This document shows, one piece after another, positions 27,156 to 37,129 of a stretch of DNA of 64,000 nucleotides. Under the pieces are notes generated by a model that was not told the DNA's origin, ran no database searches, and was given only the letters and a program-made list of their open reading frames with translations. The stretch lies in assembly GCA_022820025.1 (NCBI GenBank), contig JAJEGF010000030.1, forward strand, positions 92,227-156,226. The letters are read 5' to 3'. Numbering within the stretch: the stretch's first letter is position 1; every line of letters begins with the position of its first letter. The stretch comes from Chloroflexota bacterium (GTDB taxonomy: Bacteria; Chloroflexota; UBA11872). The position numbers and the translations under genes are program-made.

Positions 27156-27995
27156 CTACTCGTAGGCGAAGTTGGCGCGAACCGTGGCCCGGATACGCAA
27201 TTCGCCGGCTTCCACCGGGACCGCAGCCGCGGCGGGCGCGGCGGCCATTGGCCGGGCCATGGCGAACTCGCTGCGCGCCACCGGCACGTAGATGCTGTCT
27301 TCCTGCAGCGAGATCAAGCCGCGCACGCTGCCGCGCAGGGCGTCGGCCACCGCGCGCGCCTTGTCGGCGGCGTCCAGCGTGGCCAGCCGCAGGGCTTCGG
27401 CCTTGGCCGGTCCGTCGTCCTGCAGGGTGAAGCTGATCGAGCGCACGCTGTTGGCGCCCGCGCTCAGCGCCGCGTCGAGCACCCTGGAGGTCAGGTCAAT
27501 CTTGTCGATGGTCACGGTGACGGTGTTCGCTGACCGATAGCCGACCGGATCGGCCGACACGGTGCGCTGTTCGGGCGCGGCGGGCGGGAAGACGGGCGAG
27601 AGGCTGAGGCCGGTCGTCTGGATCAGGACTTCCTTCTCGTCCGAGCTGACGCCGCGAATGGCCTCGATGAGTTTTTCGGCTGTGGAGTTCGCTTCGTCGG
27701 CCGCTTGGGCGGCAGTCTCGGCCGAAGCCTCGACGCCCAGGGTGACGATGGCGCGGTCGGGGGGCACCACCACTTCGCCCTCGCCAACGACGTGCAGACC
27801 GAAGGGTCGCTCGCCCGGCGGGATCAGCGTCGCGGCGCCGCCCACGTCGACTGAGCTTGGTTCCACGGAGACGTTCGGATCGCCGGCCTGGAACTGCCGC
27901 AGGGCCAGGAAGCCAACGACGATCAGGACCGCGACGATCGCGAAGATCGTCAGCAACTGCGCCTGCCAGGGGGCGCGCCGGTACAAAGCAAACAT
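27156..27995 (-). CDS. SIMPL (DUF541) domain protein with N-terminal membrane anchor
   Basis: 279 residues. A basic start is followed by a single membrane helix (LLTIFAIVAVLIVVGFLAL, about residues 14-32). The SIMPL domain then shows VVGEGEVVVPPDRAIVTLGVE, AEKLIEAIRGVS, TVTVTIDKIDLTSRVLDAAL and AVADALRGSVRGLISLQED. Family members such as BP26 and YggE act at the envelope and are linked to stress tolerance; the biochemical role is unclear. Predicted extracytoplasmic. Confidence 0.85.
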   Translation of the reverse strand: MFALYRRAPWQAQLLTIFAIVAVLIVVGFLALRQFQAGDPNVSVEPSSVDVGGAATLIPPGERPFGLHVVGEGEVVVPPDRAIVTLGVEASAETAAQAADEANSTAEKLIEAIRGVSSDEKEVLIQTTGLSLSPVFPPAAPEQRTVSADPVGYRSANTVTVTIDKIDLTSRVLDAALSAGANSVRSISFTLQDDGPAKAEALRLATLDAADKARAVADALRGSVRGLISLQEDSIYVPVARSEFAMARPMAAAPAAAAVPVEAGELRIRATVRANFAYE

Positions 27996-28031
27996 GCGCT
28001 AATCCTAGCCCGTTTGACCTAAACCATTCGC

Positions 28032-28074
28032 GCGAAGCGCCGACGACCTGCGTATCGGGCCGTCGGCGCTTCGC
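28032..28074 (-). terminator. Perfect 14-bp hairpin downstream of the superoxide dismutase gene
   Basis: Arms GCGAAGCGCCGACG (28032-28045) and its exact complement (28061-28074) are separated by 15 bases, beginning 15 bp after the sod stop on the minus strand. No T-run follows. It also lies just upstream of the SIMPL start, so it may insulate the two same-strand genes. Confidence 0.6.
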
Positions 28075-28089
28075 AGCGCAGGAGTCGGT

Positions 28090-28695
<606 letters not shown>

Positions 28696-28819
28696 GCTGC
28701 CGGTCCTCTTCTAGCGTCGGCGCCGCCGGCGATCCGGCGGGTCAAGAGCTCGAATCAATCCTAGCCCGTTGCGGGACGCTGCTAAAGCGGCAGGCGCACC
28801 AAAAGGACCGGAAATCCAT

Positions 28820-28846
28820 GACGCTCGCCATATAATCAGGAGCGTC
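28820..28846 (+). promoter_or_regulatory. -10 element inside a perfect inverted repeat, upstream of tRNA-Leu/tig
   Basis: A consensus TATAAT at 28831-28836 lies between GACGCTC (28820-28826) and GAGCGTC (28840-28846), a perfect 7-bp inverted repeat with a 13-bp spacer. It is about 62 bp upstream of the tRNA. No good -35 is seen 17 bp upstream (CCGGAA). The arrangement resembles an operator overlapping a promoter. Confidence 0.45.
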
Positions 28847-28897
28847 CGCGTTCCCGTGGGCGGTTGTCTGTCTGTTCTGGACATGCACGTGTTTCAG

Positions 28898-28981
28898 GGG
28901 GAAGTGTCGGAACTGGTAGACGAGCGTGACTTAGGATCACGTGGAGATTTCTCCGTGAGAGTTCGAGTCTCTCCTTCCCCA
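28898..28981 (+). tRNA. tRNA-Leu (anticodon UAG)
   Basis: An 84-nt cloverleaf: acceptor GGGGAAG (28898-28904) pairs with CTTCCCC (28974-28980), with A as discriminator. The anticodon stem CGTGA/TCACG encloses CTTAGGA, giving anticodon TAG. A class II long variable arm (GGAG...CTCC) and T-arm GAGAG-TTCGAGT-CTCTC complete it. CCA is not encoded. It ends 43 bp before tig, so it is probably transcribed with the tig-clpP-clpX genes. Confidence 0.95.
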
Positions 28982-29024
28982 CCCGCCCCGCGACTGGCCG
29001 GTGGATTTCGCCCAGAGGACTGGT

Positions 29025-30407
29025 ATGCCCGCGACCGCTGAGAAGCTAGAAGGCAGCCGCGTTCGGCTCGCGGTCGAAGTGCCGCCCGAGGATTTGCAAA
29101 GGGAATACGGACGGGCGATTCAACGGGTAGGACGCCGAATCAAGATTCCCGGCTTCCGCCCCGGCAAGGCGCCGCGCCGCCTGGTCGAGAACGCCGCCGG
29201 CGTGGGCGCCGTGATGCAGGACCTGCTGGAGGCCGTGGTGCCGCGGGCCTACACCTCGGCCCTGGACGAGACCGGGGTGAACCCGATCGACCAGCCGGAA
29301 CTGGACGTGCCGGAACTCCCGTCGCTGGACGCGCCCTTCCTGTTCTCGGCCGAGGTCGCCATCGCCCCGACCGTCGAGTTGGGAGACCTGGACGACGTGT
29401 CGCTCGACCTGTCGGTTGACGAGGTGTCCGAGGACGAGATCGAGGCCGAAATCGAGCAGTTGCGCACCACGCAGGCCGCCTGGGAACCGGTGGAACGTCC
29501 CGCCGTTGCCGAGGACATGGTGCAGACGCGCATTCAGATCGTGGGCGACGGGATCGAGCCCGAAGAACCGCAGCCCTACAACGTGCTGGTGGGCAATAAC
29601 GGCTTTCCCCTGGGGTTCGATGGCGCCGTGACCGGCACGGTTGCCGGTGACCAAGTGTCGTACGACGCCCAGATCCCGCCGAACGATCCGAACGAGGCGC
29701 TGCGCGGCAAGGACGTGTCGTTCGAGATTCAGGTGGACGGCGTCAGCGAGCGGCAGTTGCCGGACCTGGACGACGAGTTTGCGCGCAGCGTGGGTCCCTT
29801 CGAGAACCTGGAGGGGATGCGCGAACGCATTTCGAGCTCGCTCCGTGAACGCAAGACGCACGAGGCCCAGCATGAGTTGGAAGAGCAGGCCGTGCAGCTC
29901 CTGGTGGAACGCGCCACCTTTGAGATCGCCGACGTGCTGATTGAACGTGAAAGCGCACAGGTTTTGAGCGAGCGCACGGACGCGCTGGTGCGCCAGGGTG
30001 TTCCCGTGGATACCTATCTCGCCATGCGCGAACAAACGCGGGACGACTGGGATGAGGAAGCGCGTCGCGAGGCCATCAACCGCATTCACCGGGGCCTGGC
30101 CCTGGACGCCTACGCGGATGCGCACGACATCACGGCCGAGGTTGACGAAATGCAGGCCGAGGTTGACCGCGTGGCCGAGTACTACCCGCAGGAACGCCGG
30201 AACCTGATCCGTACCAACCTGATGCGCGACGAAGCGCGCCTCCGCGTGGCGACGACCGTTCGTTCTCGCAAGGCGCTGCAGGCGCTCGTGGCCGCGGTGA
30301 CCGACGGCGCGGTGCCGCTGCACGATCACCACCACCACGACGACCCCCCGCCCGAGCTGGCAGTTGCCGCCGAGGCGGAGGATGACCCCGACGCCGAGCA
30401 GGCCTAG
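29025..30407 (+). CDS. tig: Trigger factor, ribosome-associated chaperone and prolyl isomerase
   Basis: 460 residues. The N-terminal ribosome-binding domain contains the signature [13 protein letters not shown] (about residues 43-55). A degenerate FKBP-like PPIase domain (about 150-235) and a helical C-terminal substrate cradle follow. The tail is unusual: [13 protein letters not shown], then an acidic end, giving a His-rich metal-binding-like patch. ATG 29025 has AGAGGA eight bases upstream; the longer frame from 29001 starts in the tRNA leader. It is followed by clpP (27-bp gap), the classic tig-clpP-clpX order. Confidence 0.93.
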   Translation: MPATAEKLEGSRVRLAVEVPPEDLQREYGRAIQRVGRRIKIPGFRPGKAPRRLVENAAGVGAVMQDLLEAVVPRAYTSALDETGVNPIDQPELDVPELPSLDAPFLFSAEVAIAPTVELGDLDDVSLDLSVDEVSEDEIEAEIEQLRTTQAAWEPVERPAVAEDMVQTRIQIVGDGIEPEEPQPYNVLVGNNGFPLGFDGAVTGTVAGDQVSYDAQIPPNDPNEALRGKDVSFEIQVDGVSERQLPDLDDEFARSVGPFENLEGMRERISSSLRERKTHEAQHELEEQAVQLLVERATFEIADVLIERESAQVLSERTDALVRQGVPVDTYLAMREQTRDDWDEEARREAINRIHRGLALDAYADAHDITAEVDEMQAEVDRVAEYYPQERRNLIRTNLMRDEARLRVATTVRSRKALQALVAAVTDGAVPLHDHHHHDDPPPELAVAAEAEDDPDAEQA

Positions 30408-30434
30408 CGCCGACGGTAGGGAAAGGACTTTTGC

Positions 30435-31061
30435 ATGGGCATTCTTGTCCCGTACGTCATCGAGCAGACCGATCGCGGCGAGCGCGGTATGGATATCTAC
30501 TCGCGCCTGTTGCGCGACCGGATCATCTTCCTGGGCACGCCCATCGATGACGCCGTGGCCAATACCGTCATCGCGCAGCTGCTGCTGCTAACCAGCGAGG
30601 ACGCCGAAGCCGACATCAACATGTACATCAACTCACCGGGCGGCAGCGTGAGCGCCGGCCTGGCCATCTTCGACACGATGCAGTACGTGCCAAACGACGT
30701 GGCTACCACCTGCGTGGGTCTGGCCGCCAGCATGGGGAGCGTAATCCTGGCCGGCGGCACGAGCGGCAAACGGTCGGCGCTGCCGCACAGCACGGTGCTG
30801 CTGCACCAGCCGTCGCAGGGATTCGAAGGTTTCGTGCAGGCCGCCGATCTGCAGATTCGAGCCCGCGAGATCGGCAAGGTCCGCGACCGCATCGAACAGA
30901 TCTTCGTGGACGCCACCGGTCAGCCGAAAGAACGCATCCATGCGGACTCGGACCGGGACTTCTACCTGACGGCCGAAGAGGCCCGGGACTACGGGCTGAT
31001 CGACCAGATCGTGACCCCGCGCTCGGCGAGCGTGGGCCAGGACGGCAACGGCTCGGACTAG
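30435..31061 (+). CDS. clpP: ATP-dependent Clp protease proteolytic subunit
   Basis: 208 residues. The catalytic triad is visible as Ser99 (GLAASMGS), His124 (LLHQPSQG) and Asp175 (SDRDFYL). The N-terminus [23 protein letters not shown] and the [11 protein letters not shown] strand are canonical. It forms the tetradecameric protease chamber that works with ClpX. GGAAAGGA about eight bases before ATG 30435 is a good ribosome site. A short acidic C-terminal extension follows IDQIVTPR. Confidence 0.96.
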   Translation: MGILVPYVIEQTDRGERGMDIYSRLLRDRIIFLGTPIDDAVANTVIAQLLLLTSEDAEADINMYINSPGGSVSAGLAIFDTMQYVPNDVATTCVGLAASMGSVILAGGTSGKRSALPHSTVLLHQPSQGFEGFVQAADLQIRAREIGKVRDRIEQIFVDATGQPKERIHADSDRDFYLTAEEARDYGLIDQIVTPRSASVGQDGNGSD

Positions 31062-31115
31062 GCGACATGCCCCGACCTCGGTACCCTGCCCGGACCTTTG
31101 TCCCTCGGAGCCGAT

Positions 31116-32393
31116 ATGGCGCGTAGTCGCTCGAACCGCGCGAGCTACCGCTGCTCGTTCTGCGGCAAAACGCAAGACCAGGTTCGCCGCCTGATCTCCG
31201 GCTCGGCCGGCGTCTATATCTGCAACGAGTGCGTCAATCTCTGCCGCGACATCATCGACGAGGAACAGACACGCGAGCCCAGCCCGCGGGCAATGGCCGG
31301 CCGGATTCCCACGCCGGAGCGGCTGTTCGAGTTGCTGAGCGACTACGTCATCGGACAGGACCGGGCCAAGAAGGTTGTGTCAGTTGCCGTCTACAACCAC
31401 TACAAGCGCGTGGCCGCCGGCGCATCCGACGACGACTTTGAACTGCACAAGAGCAACATCCTGTTGCTGGGACCCACCGGCGTGGGCAAGAGCGAGATCG
31501 CGCGTACGCTGGCGCGCATTCTCAACGTGCCGTTCTGCATCGCCGACGCCACCGCCCTCACCGAAGCCGGCTATGTGGGCGAGGACGTGGAGAACATCCT
31601 GGTGCGCCTTTTGCAGGCCGCCGACTTCAACGTCCCGCGCGCCCAGACCGGCATCATTTTCATCGATGAGATCGACAAGGTCTCCCGCAAGGCCGATAAC
31701 CCCTCGATCACGCGCGACGTCTCGGGCGAAGGCGTGCAGCAGGCGCTGCTGAAGATCATCGAAGGCGCGCAGGTCAACGTGCCGCCGCAGGGCGGGCGCA
31801 AGCACCCGCACCAGGACTTCATCCAGATGGACACGCGCGACATCCTGTTCGTCTGCGGCGGCGCGTTCGAAGGACTGGACCGGATCATCTCCCGGCGCAT
31901 CGGCCACGCGGCCGGCGTGGGCTTCGGCAAACGCGCCCACGGCGAGAAGGCCGAGAGCGTGATGCATGACGTCGCATCCGACGACCTGCTGAAGTACGGG
32001 CTGATCCCCGAATTCGTCGGCCGCCTGCCGGTGGTTGCGGCGCTGGACGAATTGGACGTCGAAGCGCTGGTCCAGATCATCTGCGAACCCAAGAATGCGC
32101 TGTTGCGCCAGTTCCAGAAGCTGTTCGAGATGGACGGCGTGGAGCTTGAGATCACCGACGACGGCCTGGAAGCCATCGCGCGCCGCTCCCAGGAAACCAA
32201 CACCGGCGCTCGCGGCCTCCGCACCACCCTGGAAGACCTCCTCATGGACACCATGTTCACCCTGCCGTCCAAGAAGGGCGTCAAAAAGGTGGTCGTCACG
32301 CGCGAAACCGTCGACTCCAACAGCGCCCCCATCCTGGTCACCCAGCCAGGCCACACCGAGGCCCAACAGCAACAGGCCGAAGAAACAGCCTGA
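31116..32393 (+). CDS. clpX: ClpX, AAA+ unfoldase subunit of the Clp protease
   Basis: 425 residues. An N-terminal zinc-binding domain (C13-x2-C16 and C36-x2-C39) is followed by Walker [13 protein letters not shown], Walker [11 protein letters not shown], and the pore and sensor segments ending [11 protein letters not shown]. It recognises degradation tags, unfolds substrates and feeds ClpP. ATG 31116 with GGAG seven bases upstream is preferred over the TTG at 31098. The C-terminal tail is Gln/Glu-rich. Third gene of the tig-clpP-clpX set. Confidence 0.96.
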   Translation: MARSRSNRASYRCSFCGKTQDQVRRLISGSAGVYICNECVNLCRDIIDEEQTREPSPRAMAGRIPTPERLFELLSDYVIGQDRAKKVVSVAVYNHYKRVAAGASDDDFELHKSNILLLGPTGVGKSEIARTLARILNVPFCIADATALTEAGYVGEDVENILVRLLQAADFNVPRAQTGIIFIDEIDKVSRKADNPSITRDVSGEGVQQALLKIIEGAQVNVPPQGGRKHPHQDFIQMDTRDILFVCGGAFEGLDRIISRRIGHAAGVGFGKRAHGEKAESVMHDVASDDLLKYGLIPEFVGRLPVVAALDELDVEALVQIICEPKNALLRQFQKLFEMDGVELEITDDGLEAIARRSQETNTGARGLRTTLEDLLMDTMFTLPSKKGVKKVVVTRETVDSNSAPILVTQPGHTEAQQQQAEETA

Positions 32394-32496
32394 GGTAGGT
32401 ACCGCGCCCTACGTCCAGTCCCACTCCGGCGGTTCACGGCACGGATTCACATCGTCAACGAGACCCGCAGGCGAATTGACAGTCCGGGAGAGAACA

Positions 32497-33483
32497 ATGA
32501 CGAAACTGGCAGCCTGGAGCTTCGACGCGCCGCACCGCGAGGAAGGCGCACAGCCGCCGCCGCGGAAGCTCGAGCGATCCCACATCGAACTCGAGCAACA
32601 TCTCGAGGACTGGATCGCGAACGATGTGACGCTGATCGGCGAGGGATTCACCCTGGTCGGCCGCCAGGTGACGATCGATGACGTACGGCTCGATCTGTTG
32701 GCTATCGACGCGCAGGATCGCTGGGTCGTGATCGAGATCAAGCCCGGGAGGCTCGACTCCGGCGCGCTGGGACAAGCGCTCTACTACGCCGCGTCGCTTG
32801 CACGACTCGACGCGGATGAACTCTACGACAAGCTGAAAACCGGGCTCGGCAAGCTCGGCAATGGGGAATCGTTGTCAGTGAGAGTGAAGCAGCAACTGGC
32901 TGGTGAGGTGGAGGAGCGGGAGATCGCGGTGCTGCTCGTCGGCGCCGGAATCCACGCCGGACTGGAACGCATGAACGACTTCCTCGCACGCTTCGGCGTC
33001 CCAATCAGCGTCGTCAGCTTTGAGGTGTTCGAGTTGGAGGATGGCCCCAGGTTGCTGGTTCGCGAGGTAGTTGAGGAACCGGTCAAGCCGCCCGCGCCAA
33101 GGCACCGGTTGACCGTTGACGCAATTCGTGAACGGGCGAGCGAAGCGGGCGTGCGCGAGCAGTTCGATCGCTTTGTCCAGATGTCGGAGCAGGCGGGCCT
33201 GCCAGTACAGCCGCAACGAGCGTCAGTGAGAATCGCGCCACCGCAAAACCGCACCCGGTTCCTGATGTACGCGGGGCCGCGCGCCGGTGCGAACGGCGGC
33301 GGGTTGGAAATCTGGGTCGGTCCGGAGCGGTTTGCTGAGTGGTTTTCTGGCATTGACGAAGACGAGGCTGTCGCCGCGCTTGGTGGGTCCGAAGACGGCG
33401 GGTATCTGGCCGGCGACAAGCTCAACGAACGACTCGACCAAATCGAGCGCTTCCTGACAAAGCACTTCCCACAGCCGGACTAA
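32497..33483 (+). CDS. NucS/DUF91-like PD-(D/E)XK endonuclease domain protein
   Basis: 328 residues. ARLDADELYD follows a clear nuclease core: VRLDLLAIDAQ, then WVVIEIKPGRLDSGALGQALYYAASL, the Asp...Glu-x-Lys pattern with the helix Gln seen in NucS and DUF91 proteins. The C-terminal 200 residues have no recognised domain. ATG 32497 is preceded by GGGAGAG; the frame open from 32035 is a clpX shadow. It may act in DNA repair (mismatch processing) or defence. It follows clpX by about 100 bp on the same strand. Confidence 0.65.
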   Translation: MTKLAAWSFDAPHREEGAQPPPRKLERSHIELEQHLEDWIANDVTLIGEGFTLVGRQVTIDDVRLDLLAIDAQDRWVVIEIKPGRLDSGALGQALYYAASLARLDADELYDKLKTGLGKLGNGESLSVRVKQQLAGEVEEREIAVLLVGAGIHAGLERMNDFLARFGVPISVVSFEVFELEDGPRLLVREVVEEPVKPPAPRHRLTVDAIRERASEAGVREQFDRFVQMSEQAGLPVQPQRASVRIAPPQNRTRFLMYAGPRAGANGGGLEIWVGPERFAEWFSGIDEDEAVAALGGSEDGGYLAGDKLNERLDQIERFLTKHFPQPD

Positions 33484-33621
33484 CGGCAGTTAACGCCTAT
33501 GAAGTCTCCGCGGGGCCGCCGTCAGAGAAAACTGCGCCGGTCAACCCCTCCAGCCGGTCCCTGAATAGCTTCGCGGCGCCCCGTAAACTCACGCGCCGAC
33601 CCTCGAACCGGAGCCACCCGC

Positions 33622-34659
33622 ATGCGCGCCGTTGTCCTCTCCTACAGTCATCACGGGTTTGGGATGGGCCGCACGGCCGTCCAGCTTGGGCATGAACTTG
33701 TCGGCGCGTTCGACCCGCTGGAGTCCGAACGGACGACCATGGCGGAGACCTTCGGCTGCCCCGTCTTCGACACCGCCGCCGAGTGCCTCGAGGCCGTGAA
33801 ACCCGACCTGGCCCTGGTCTCCGGCCGCCATACGCTGGCGCCCGACTACCTGCAGGCCTGCGTGGACGCCGGCATTCCCTGTCTGTTCGACAAGCCCTGG
33901 GCCGACTGCGCCGACCGGCTGCGACCCGCCGTCGAAGCCGCCGAGGCCGCCGGCCTCTGGGGCGCGCTCACCCTGCCCACCCGTGAACTCAAGGTGTTCG
34001 ACGTGATTGGCCAATCGATCGCCGACGGCACGCTCGGCGACCTGGCCCACTTCCACAGCCGCCTGAGCACCTCAACGCCCGCCCGCTACGACAACATGCC
34101 CTCCGCCTGGCACAACGACCCGTCCGTCTCGGGCGGCGGTTGCTGGGCGGTGGAGTGCCAGCACGGCATCGACATCATGCTGGACGCCATGGGCGGTCAG
34201 CCGGTGCAAGCGGTAGCTGGCGTGATCTCCAACGCCATGTTCCAGCGCCCGTTCGACGACTACGCCGCCGGCCTGTTCCGCGCCGCCGACGGCAGCACCG
34301 GGCTGGTCGAATGCAGCTACGCCTACCCGCTGGGCGACCATTCCGGCGAGTACGTCATCCGCGCCGTCGGCACCAACGCGATCATCCTCGGCCAGTACAC
34401 CGCCGACCTCGTCGGCCAGGTGCAAGTCCACACCAGCCAGGGCGTCAAGGTCTACGACGAAACGCCACGGGCCGACATGATGGCCAGCATCATGGGCCGC
34501 TCCATCCAGGCGTTGGAAAACGGCGACCCGCCGCCTATCCCCCTACGCCAGGCCGTCCGCGTCCTGGAACTCCAGGACGGCGTCTACGACCTCGCCCGCC
34601 AGTCCTCCGCCACCAACGGCCCCCACCTCATGGCCGCCCCCGCCCCCCGCCCCACCTGA
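33622..34659 (+). CDS. Gfo/Idh/MocA-like oxidoreductase
   Basis: 345 residues. The N-terminus MRAVVLSYSHHGFGMGRTAV is an atypical Rossmann start (no GxGxxG). KPDLALVSGRHTLAPDYLQA, then CLFDKPWAD (Lys-Pro hinge) and GGGCWAVECQHGIDIMLDAMG, match the family in order. It probably acts on a sugar or sugar acid together with the downstream dehydratase genes, although those are on the opposite strand. Cofactor binding may differ, given the altered glycine loop. Confidence 0.75.
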   Translation: MRAVVLSYSHHGFGMGRTAVQLGHELVGAFDPLESERTTMAETFGCPVFDTAAECLEAVKPDLALVSGRHTLAPDYLQACVDAGIPCLFDKPWADCADRLRPAVEAAEAAGLWGALTLPTRELKVFDVIGQSIADGTLGDLAHFHSRLSTSTPARYDNMPSAWHNDPSVSGGGCWAVECQHGIDIMLDAMGGQPVQAVAGVISNAMFQRPFDDYAAGLFRAADGSTGLVECSYAYPLGDHSGEYVIRAVGTNAIILGQYTADLVGQVQVHTSQGVKVYDETPRADMMASIMGRSIQALENGDPPPIPLRQAVRVLELQDGVYDLARQSSATNGPHLMAAPAPRPT

Positions 34660-34729
34660 GAGACCTCTACAAAACGCCCCTCGCCCTCGTCTACTCTTCC
34701 GCTCGAACTCCCTCTCCTGGAAGACCTCT

Positions 34730-34990
34730 GCATAACCCGAGGAACGGGTGTGCAATGTCAATATCCTCAAGCGGGCGCCGTTCTTTACCCTCTCCTGGGG
34801 GAGAGGCAGATTCGGGCGTCTTCGGCCGAAATCGGTGAGGGATCTTCCGCGCAACCACGCCGGGATTACGCAAACGTCTTTCGAGAGAGGGGCGGCTCTT
34901 GCTCCCTCTACCTGTGGGCGAGGGTTGGGGTGAGGGTCTTCCGCGCAACCAAGCCGTGGCTACGCAAAGATCTCGCCCGAGCAAGACCCG
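34730..34990. repeat. Dispersed repeat unit containing 52-bp core copy A (34790-34841)
   Basis: The core runs from CCTCTCCTGGGGGAGAGG (7-bp stem-loop) through GATTCGGGCGTCTTCGG and CCGAAATCGGTGAGG. The upstream 60 bp (TGCATAACCCGAGGAACGGG, then AATGTCAAT and GGCGCCGTTCTTT) recur before copies E and F. A degenerate second unit (GAGGGTTGGGGTGAGGG) follows at about 34918. No gene is seen in this gap. Confidence 0.85.
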
Positions 34991-35001
34991 GAACGAGCCG
35001 T

Positions 35002-36156
35002 CTACCAGTTCGTCACCGACCCGTCGGGCCGCGTCAGGTGCGGGGCCTCCCAGTGGCTGACGGGGAGTTCCTTGACGACGTCCAGGTCGATGTCCACGCC
35101 CAGGCCGGGGGAGTCGGGCACCGGATACCAGACGCCGTCCAGCTTGTGCTGCACCGGGAAGAGCTCATCGGAGTAGAGCCGGCCCAGGTCCGGTCCGCGG
35201 TCTTCCAGCCAGGCCCAGTTCGGCACCGCCGCGCCCATGTGCACGCTGGCCGCCGTGCAGACCGGGCCCAGCGGGTTATGCGGCATCAGGTCGATGTAAT
35301 GGACCTCGCACCAGCCCGCCACCTTCATCGCCTCCGTGAACCCGCCCACGTTGCAGATGTCCACCCGCGCAAAGTTTGTCAGGCCCTGCTCGATATACGG
35401 CGCGAACTGCCACTTGCTGGAGAACTCCTCGCCGATCGCAAACGGCACGTCGGTCATCGTGCGCAGCGTGGCGTAGGCGTTCGGGCTCTCGTCGCGGATC
35501 GGTTCTTCCAGGAAATCGATGGTTCCCGGCGGCATGCGCTGGCAGTAGGAGGCCGCCTCGGCCACGCTCAGCCGGTGGTGGTAGTCGGGACCCAGCACCG
35601 GCCCGGACCCCACGGCCTCGCGCAGCGCCGTGTGCCACTCGGCGGTCACGGCCACGGACTCACGCGGCACGAACCGGTTCGAGCCGTCGCTGATCCCCGG
35701 ACCGTACATGGAGGTGCGGATGCACTCCCAGCCATCCGCCACCAGCCCTTTCACCTCCGCGATCAACTCGTCCAGGTCGCTGGACCGCGTGGTCACGAAG
35801 CAGGGCACGAAATCGCGCTGCTTGCCGCCCAACAGCTGGTAGACGGGCACGCCCAGGCTCTTCGCCACCAGGTCGTGCAGGGCAATGTCGATGGCCGACA
35901 TCGCGGACGTCAGCACGCGCCCGCCCTCGAAGTACTGGCTGCGATAGACCTCCTGCCAGATGCGCCCGATCCGCCGCGGGTCCTGCCCGATCAGGAACTC
36001 CCGGAAGTGCGACACCGCCCCGCCCACCGCCAGGTCGCGGGTACTCAGGCCCGCCTCGCCCCAGCCGTAGTAGCCGTTGTCGGACTCAATCCGCACGGTC
36101 TGCACGTTGCGAAAGCCCGGGTTGAAGGCATGAAACTGGATGTCGGCGATTTTCAT
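35002..36156 (-). CDS. Enolase-superfamily sugar-acid dehydratase (mandelate racemase group), copy 1
   Basis: 384 residues. The N-terminal cap MKIADIQFHAFNPG...SDNGYYGWGEAG is followed by the barrel with GPDYHHRLS (first metal Asp), IDFLEEPI (Glu), FAIGEEFS (Glu) and LMPHNPLGP (catalytic His), the pattern of mannonate/galactonate/gluconate-type dehydratases. It would dehydrate a sugar acid to a 2-keto-3-deoxy acid using Mg2+. It is paralogous to copy 2 at 37579-38730 across its length. Substrate cannot be fixed from sequence. Confidence 0.85.
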   Translation of the reverse strand: MKIADIQFHAFNPGFRNVQTVRIESDNGYYGWGEAGLSTRDLAVGGAVSHFREFLIGQDPRRIGRIWQEVYRSQYFEGGRVLTSAMSAIDIALHDLVAKSLGVPVYQLLGGKQRDFVPCFVTTRSSDLDELIAEVKGLVADGWECIRTSMYGPGISDGSNRFVPRESVAVTAEWHTALREAVGSGPVLGPDYHHRLSVAEAASYCQRMPPGTIDFLEEPIRDESPNAYATLRTMTDVPFAIGEEFSSKWQFAPYIEQGLTNFARVDICNVGGFTEAMKVAGWCEVHYIDLMPHNPLGPVCTAASVHMGAAVPNWAWLEDRGPDLGRLYSDELFPVQHKLDGVWYPVPDSPGLGVDIDLDVVKELPVSHWEAPHLTRPDGSVTNW

Positions 36157-36229
36157 AACAGCGCCTCACGCGGTGGCGAACGGCACGCCTCATGGTGCCA
36201 GCCGAAGGCGCGACTCGGAGCGTGCCTTG

Positions 36230-36433
36230 CTACTCGGCGATCACGAACCGCCTCTCGCGCGGATTCTCAACGACGCGCGACGCGTCAACGATCTCAAAGC
36301 GCACGACCTCTCCCGCTGCATCGAAATCGGCAATCACCCCCGGTCGAACCTCGTCACTCTCCTCGATGGCCGACTCGCGCAGCCTGATAACCACCGTGTC
36401 CGTCCCAGGGTCATAGGTCACCTTCACGCCCAT
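36230..36433 (-). CDS. DUF2283 family small protein
   Basis: 67 residues. VKVTYDPGTDTVVIRLRES, SDEVRPGVIADFDAAGEVV and FEIVDASRV are the standard motifs of DUF2283, a small beta-rich family often found beside DUF4258 or toxin-antitoxin-like partners. No partner is adjacent here: repeats flank it upstream and a dehydratase gene downstream on the same strand. Function unknown. Confidence 0.8.
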   Translation of the reverse strand: MGVKVTYDPGTDTVVIRLRESAIEESDEVRPGVIADFDAAGEVVRFEIVDASRVVENPRERRFVIAE

Positions 36434-36439
36434 TCCCTC

Positions 36440-36760
36440 CGGACAGAGACCCCTGCAGAACGCCCCGCGCCCTCGAAGGTGCCGCCGCTCTTCACCCTCT
36501 CCAAGGGGAGAGGCAGAACCTGTCCTGAGCTTGCCGAAGGATTCGGGCGTCTTCGGCCGAAATCGGTGAGGAGTCTTCCGGTCGTGCGCCCACCCTCAAT
36601 CACAACCGTTGTCGCACTCTCTACGCCGAGCACGCCGCTCCTTCCCTATCGCCCCCGACTTCTCTCACTTCTCTCTTCTCTCCGCTCACTCCTCGCCTTC
36701 GGATGCGGGCCTTCCGCGCGCCCACTCCCGGATTACGCAAAGTTCTAACCCGAACGCCAC
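36440..36760. repeat. Dispersed repeat region with 52-bp core copy B (36496-36571) and flanking repeat text
   Basis: Copy B carries the standard stem CCTCTCCAAGGGGAGAGG but is interrupted after GGCAG by 24 extra bases. The downstream text (GGTCGTGCGCCCACC, then CAACCGT and GAGCACGCCGCT) also occurs after copy C at 37370-37430, so the repeat unit is longer than the core. A poor TTCTCTC-rich stretch follows to about 36700. No gene seen. Confidence 0.8.
36517..36540. mobile_element. 24-bp insertion nested inside repeat copy B
   Basis: The other five cores read GGCAGATTCGG. Here AACCTGTCCTGAGC and TTGCCGAAGG stand between GGCAG and ATTCGG, so removing 36517-36540 restores the exact 52-bp core. 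The inserted text resembles the short CCTGTCCTGAGCTTG-type repeats scattered in many bacterial genomes. Confidence 0.6.
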
Positions 36761-36855
36761 CGGCTACAATGCAACTGGGCGGGTGTTCGCTGACCGTTGG
36801 CTTGATACCACCTGATCGGCGGGGTACCGCAGACCCCGTCGCGGAGGAACCGCCC

Positions 36856-37005
36856 ATGGACGCCAGCATCATTAGCGACGTGGTTGTTGGCGGCGTTTTG
36901 GCCGCGCTTGTTCTTGCCCTCTGGCGTGATGTGCGGAGCCTCGGTGAACGCGTGGCCCGCCTCGAGGGATGGCTCGAACGTGATCGCTCGTCGGCCGGCG
37001 ATTAG
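36856..37005 (+). CDS. Small single-pass membrane protein with a coiled-coil tail
   Basis: 49 residues. Start ATG 36856 follows GGAGGA at ideal distance. IISDVVVGGVLAALVLALW forms one membrane helix, and then RDVRSLGERVARLEGWLERDR is a basic/acidic amphipathic helix. It resembles the short membrane-anchored helical proteins common in high-GC bacteria. No functional assignment; the strong ribosome site and helix pattern support a real gene. Confidence 0.55.
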   Translation: MDASIISDVVVGGVLAALVLALWRDVRSLGERVARLEGWLERDRSSAGD

Positions 37006-37129
37006 CGCGAGGATTCACGAAGTCGTCATCACCACCAACGCCGTGGGACCGTCCGATCCCCCACCCCGCTAAGCGCAAACGGACTAAATCGACTCCACGC
37101 CGCGCCACTCATCCTCTCTCCATCGGCAG

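Noticed and set aside
28769..29041. Small open frame over the tRNA region
   Set aside because: It reads straight through the tRNA-Leu cloverleaf and has no protein-like features.
34750..36387. Long plus-strand open frame through repeat A and the dehydratase gene
   Set aside because: It is antisense to an unmistakable enolase-superfamily gene and starts in repeat DNA; no domain is visible.
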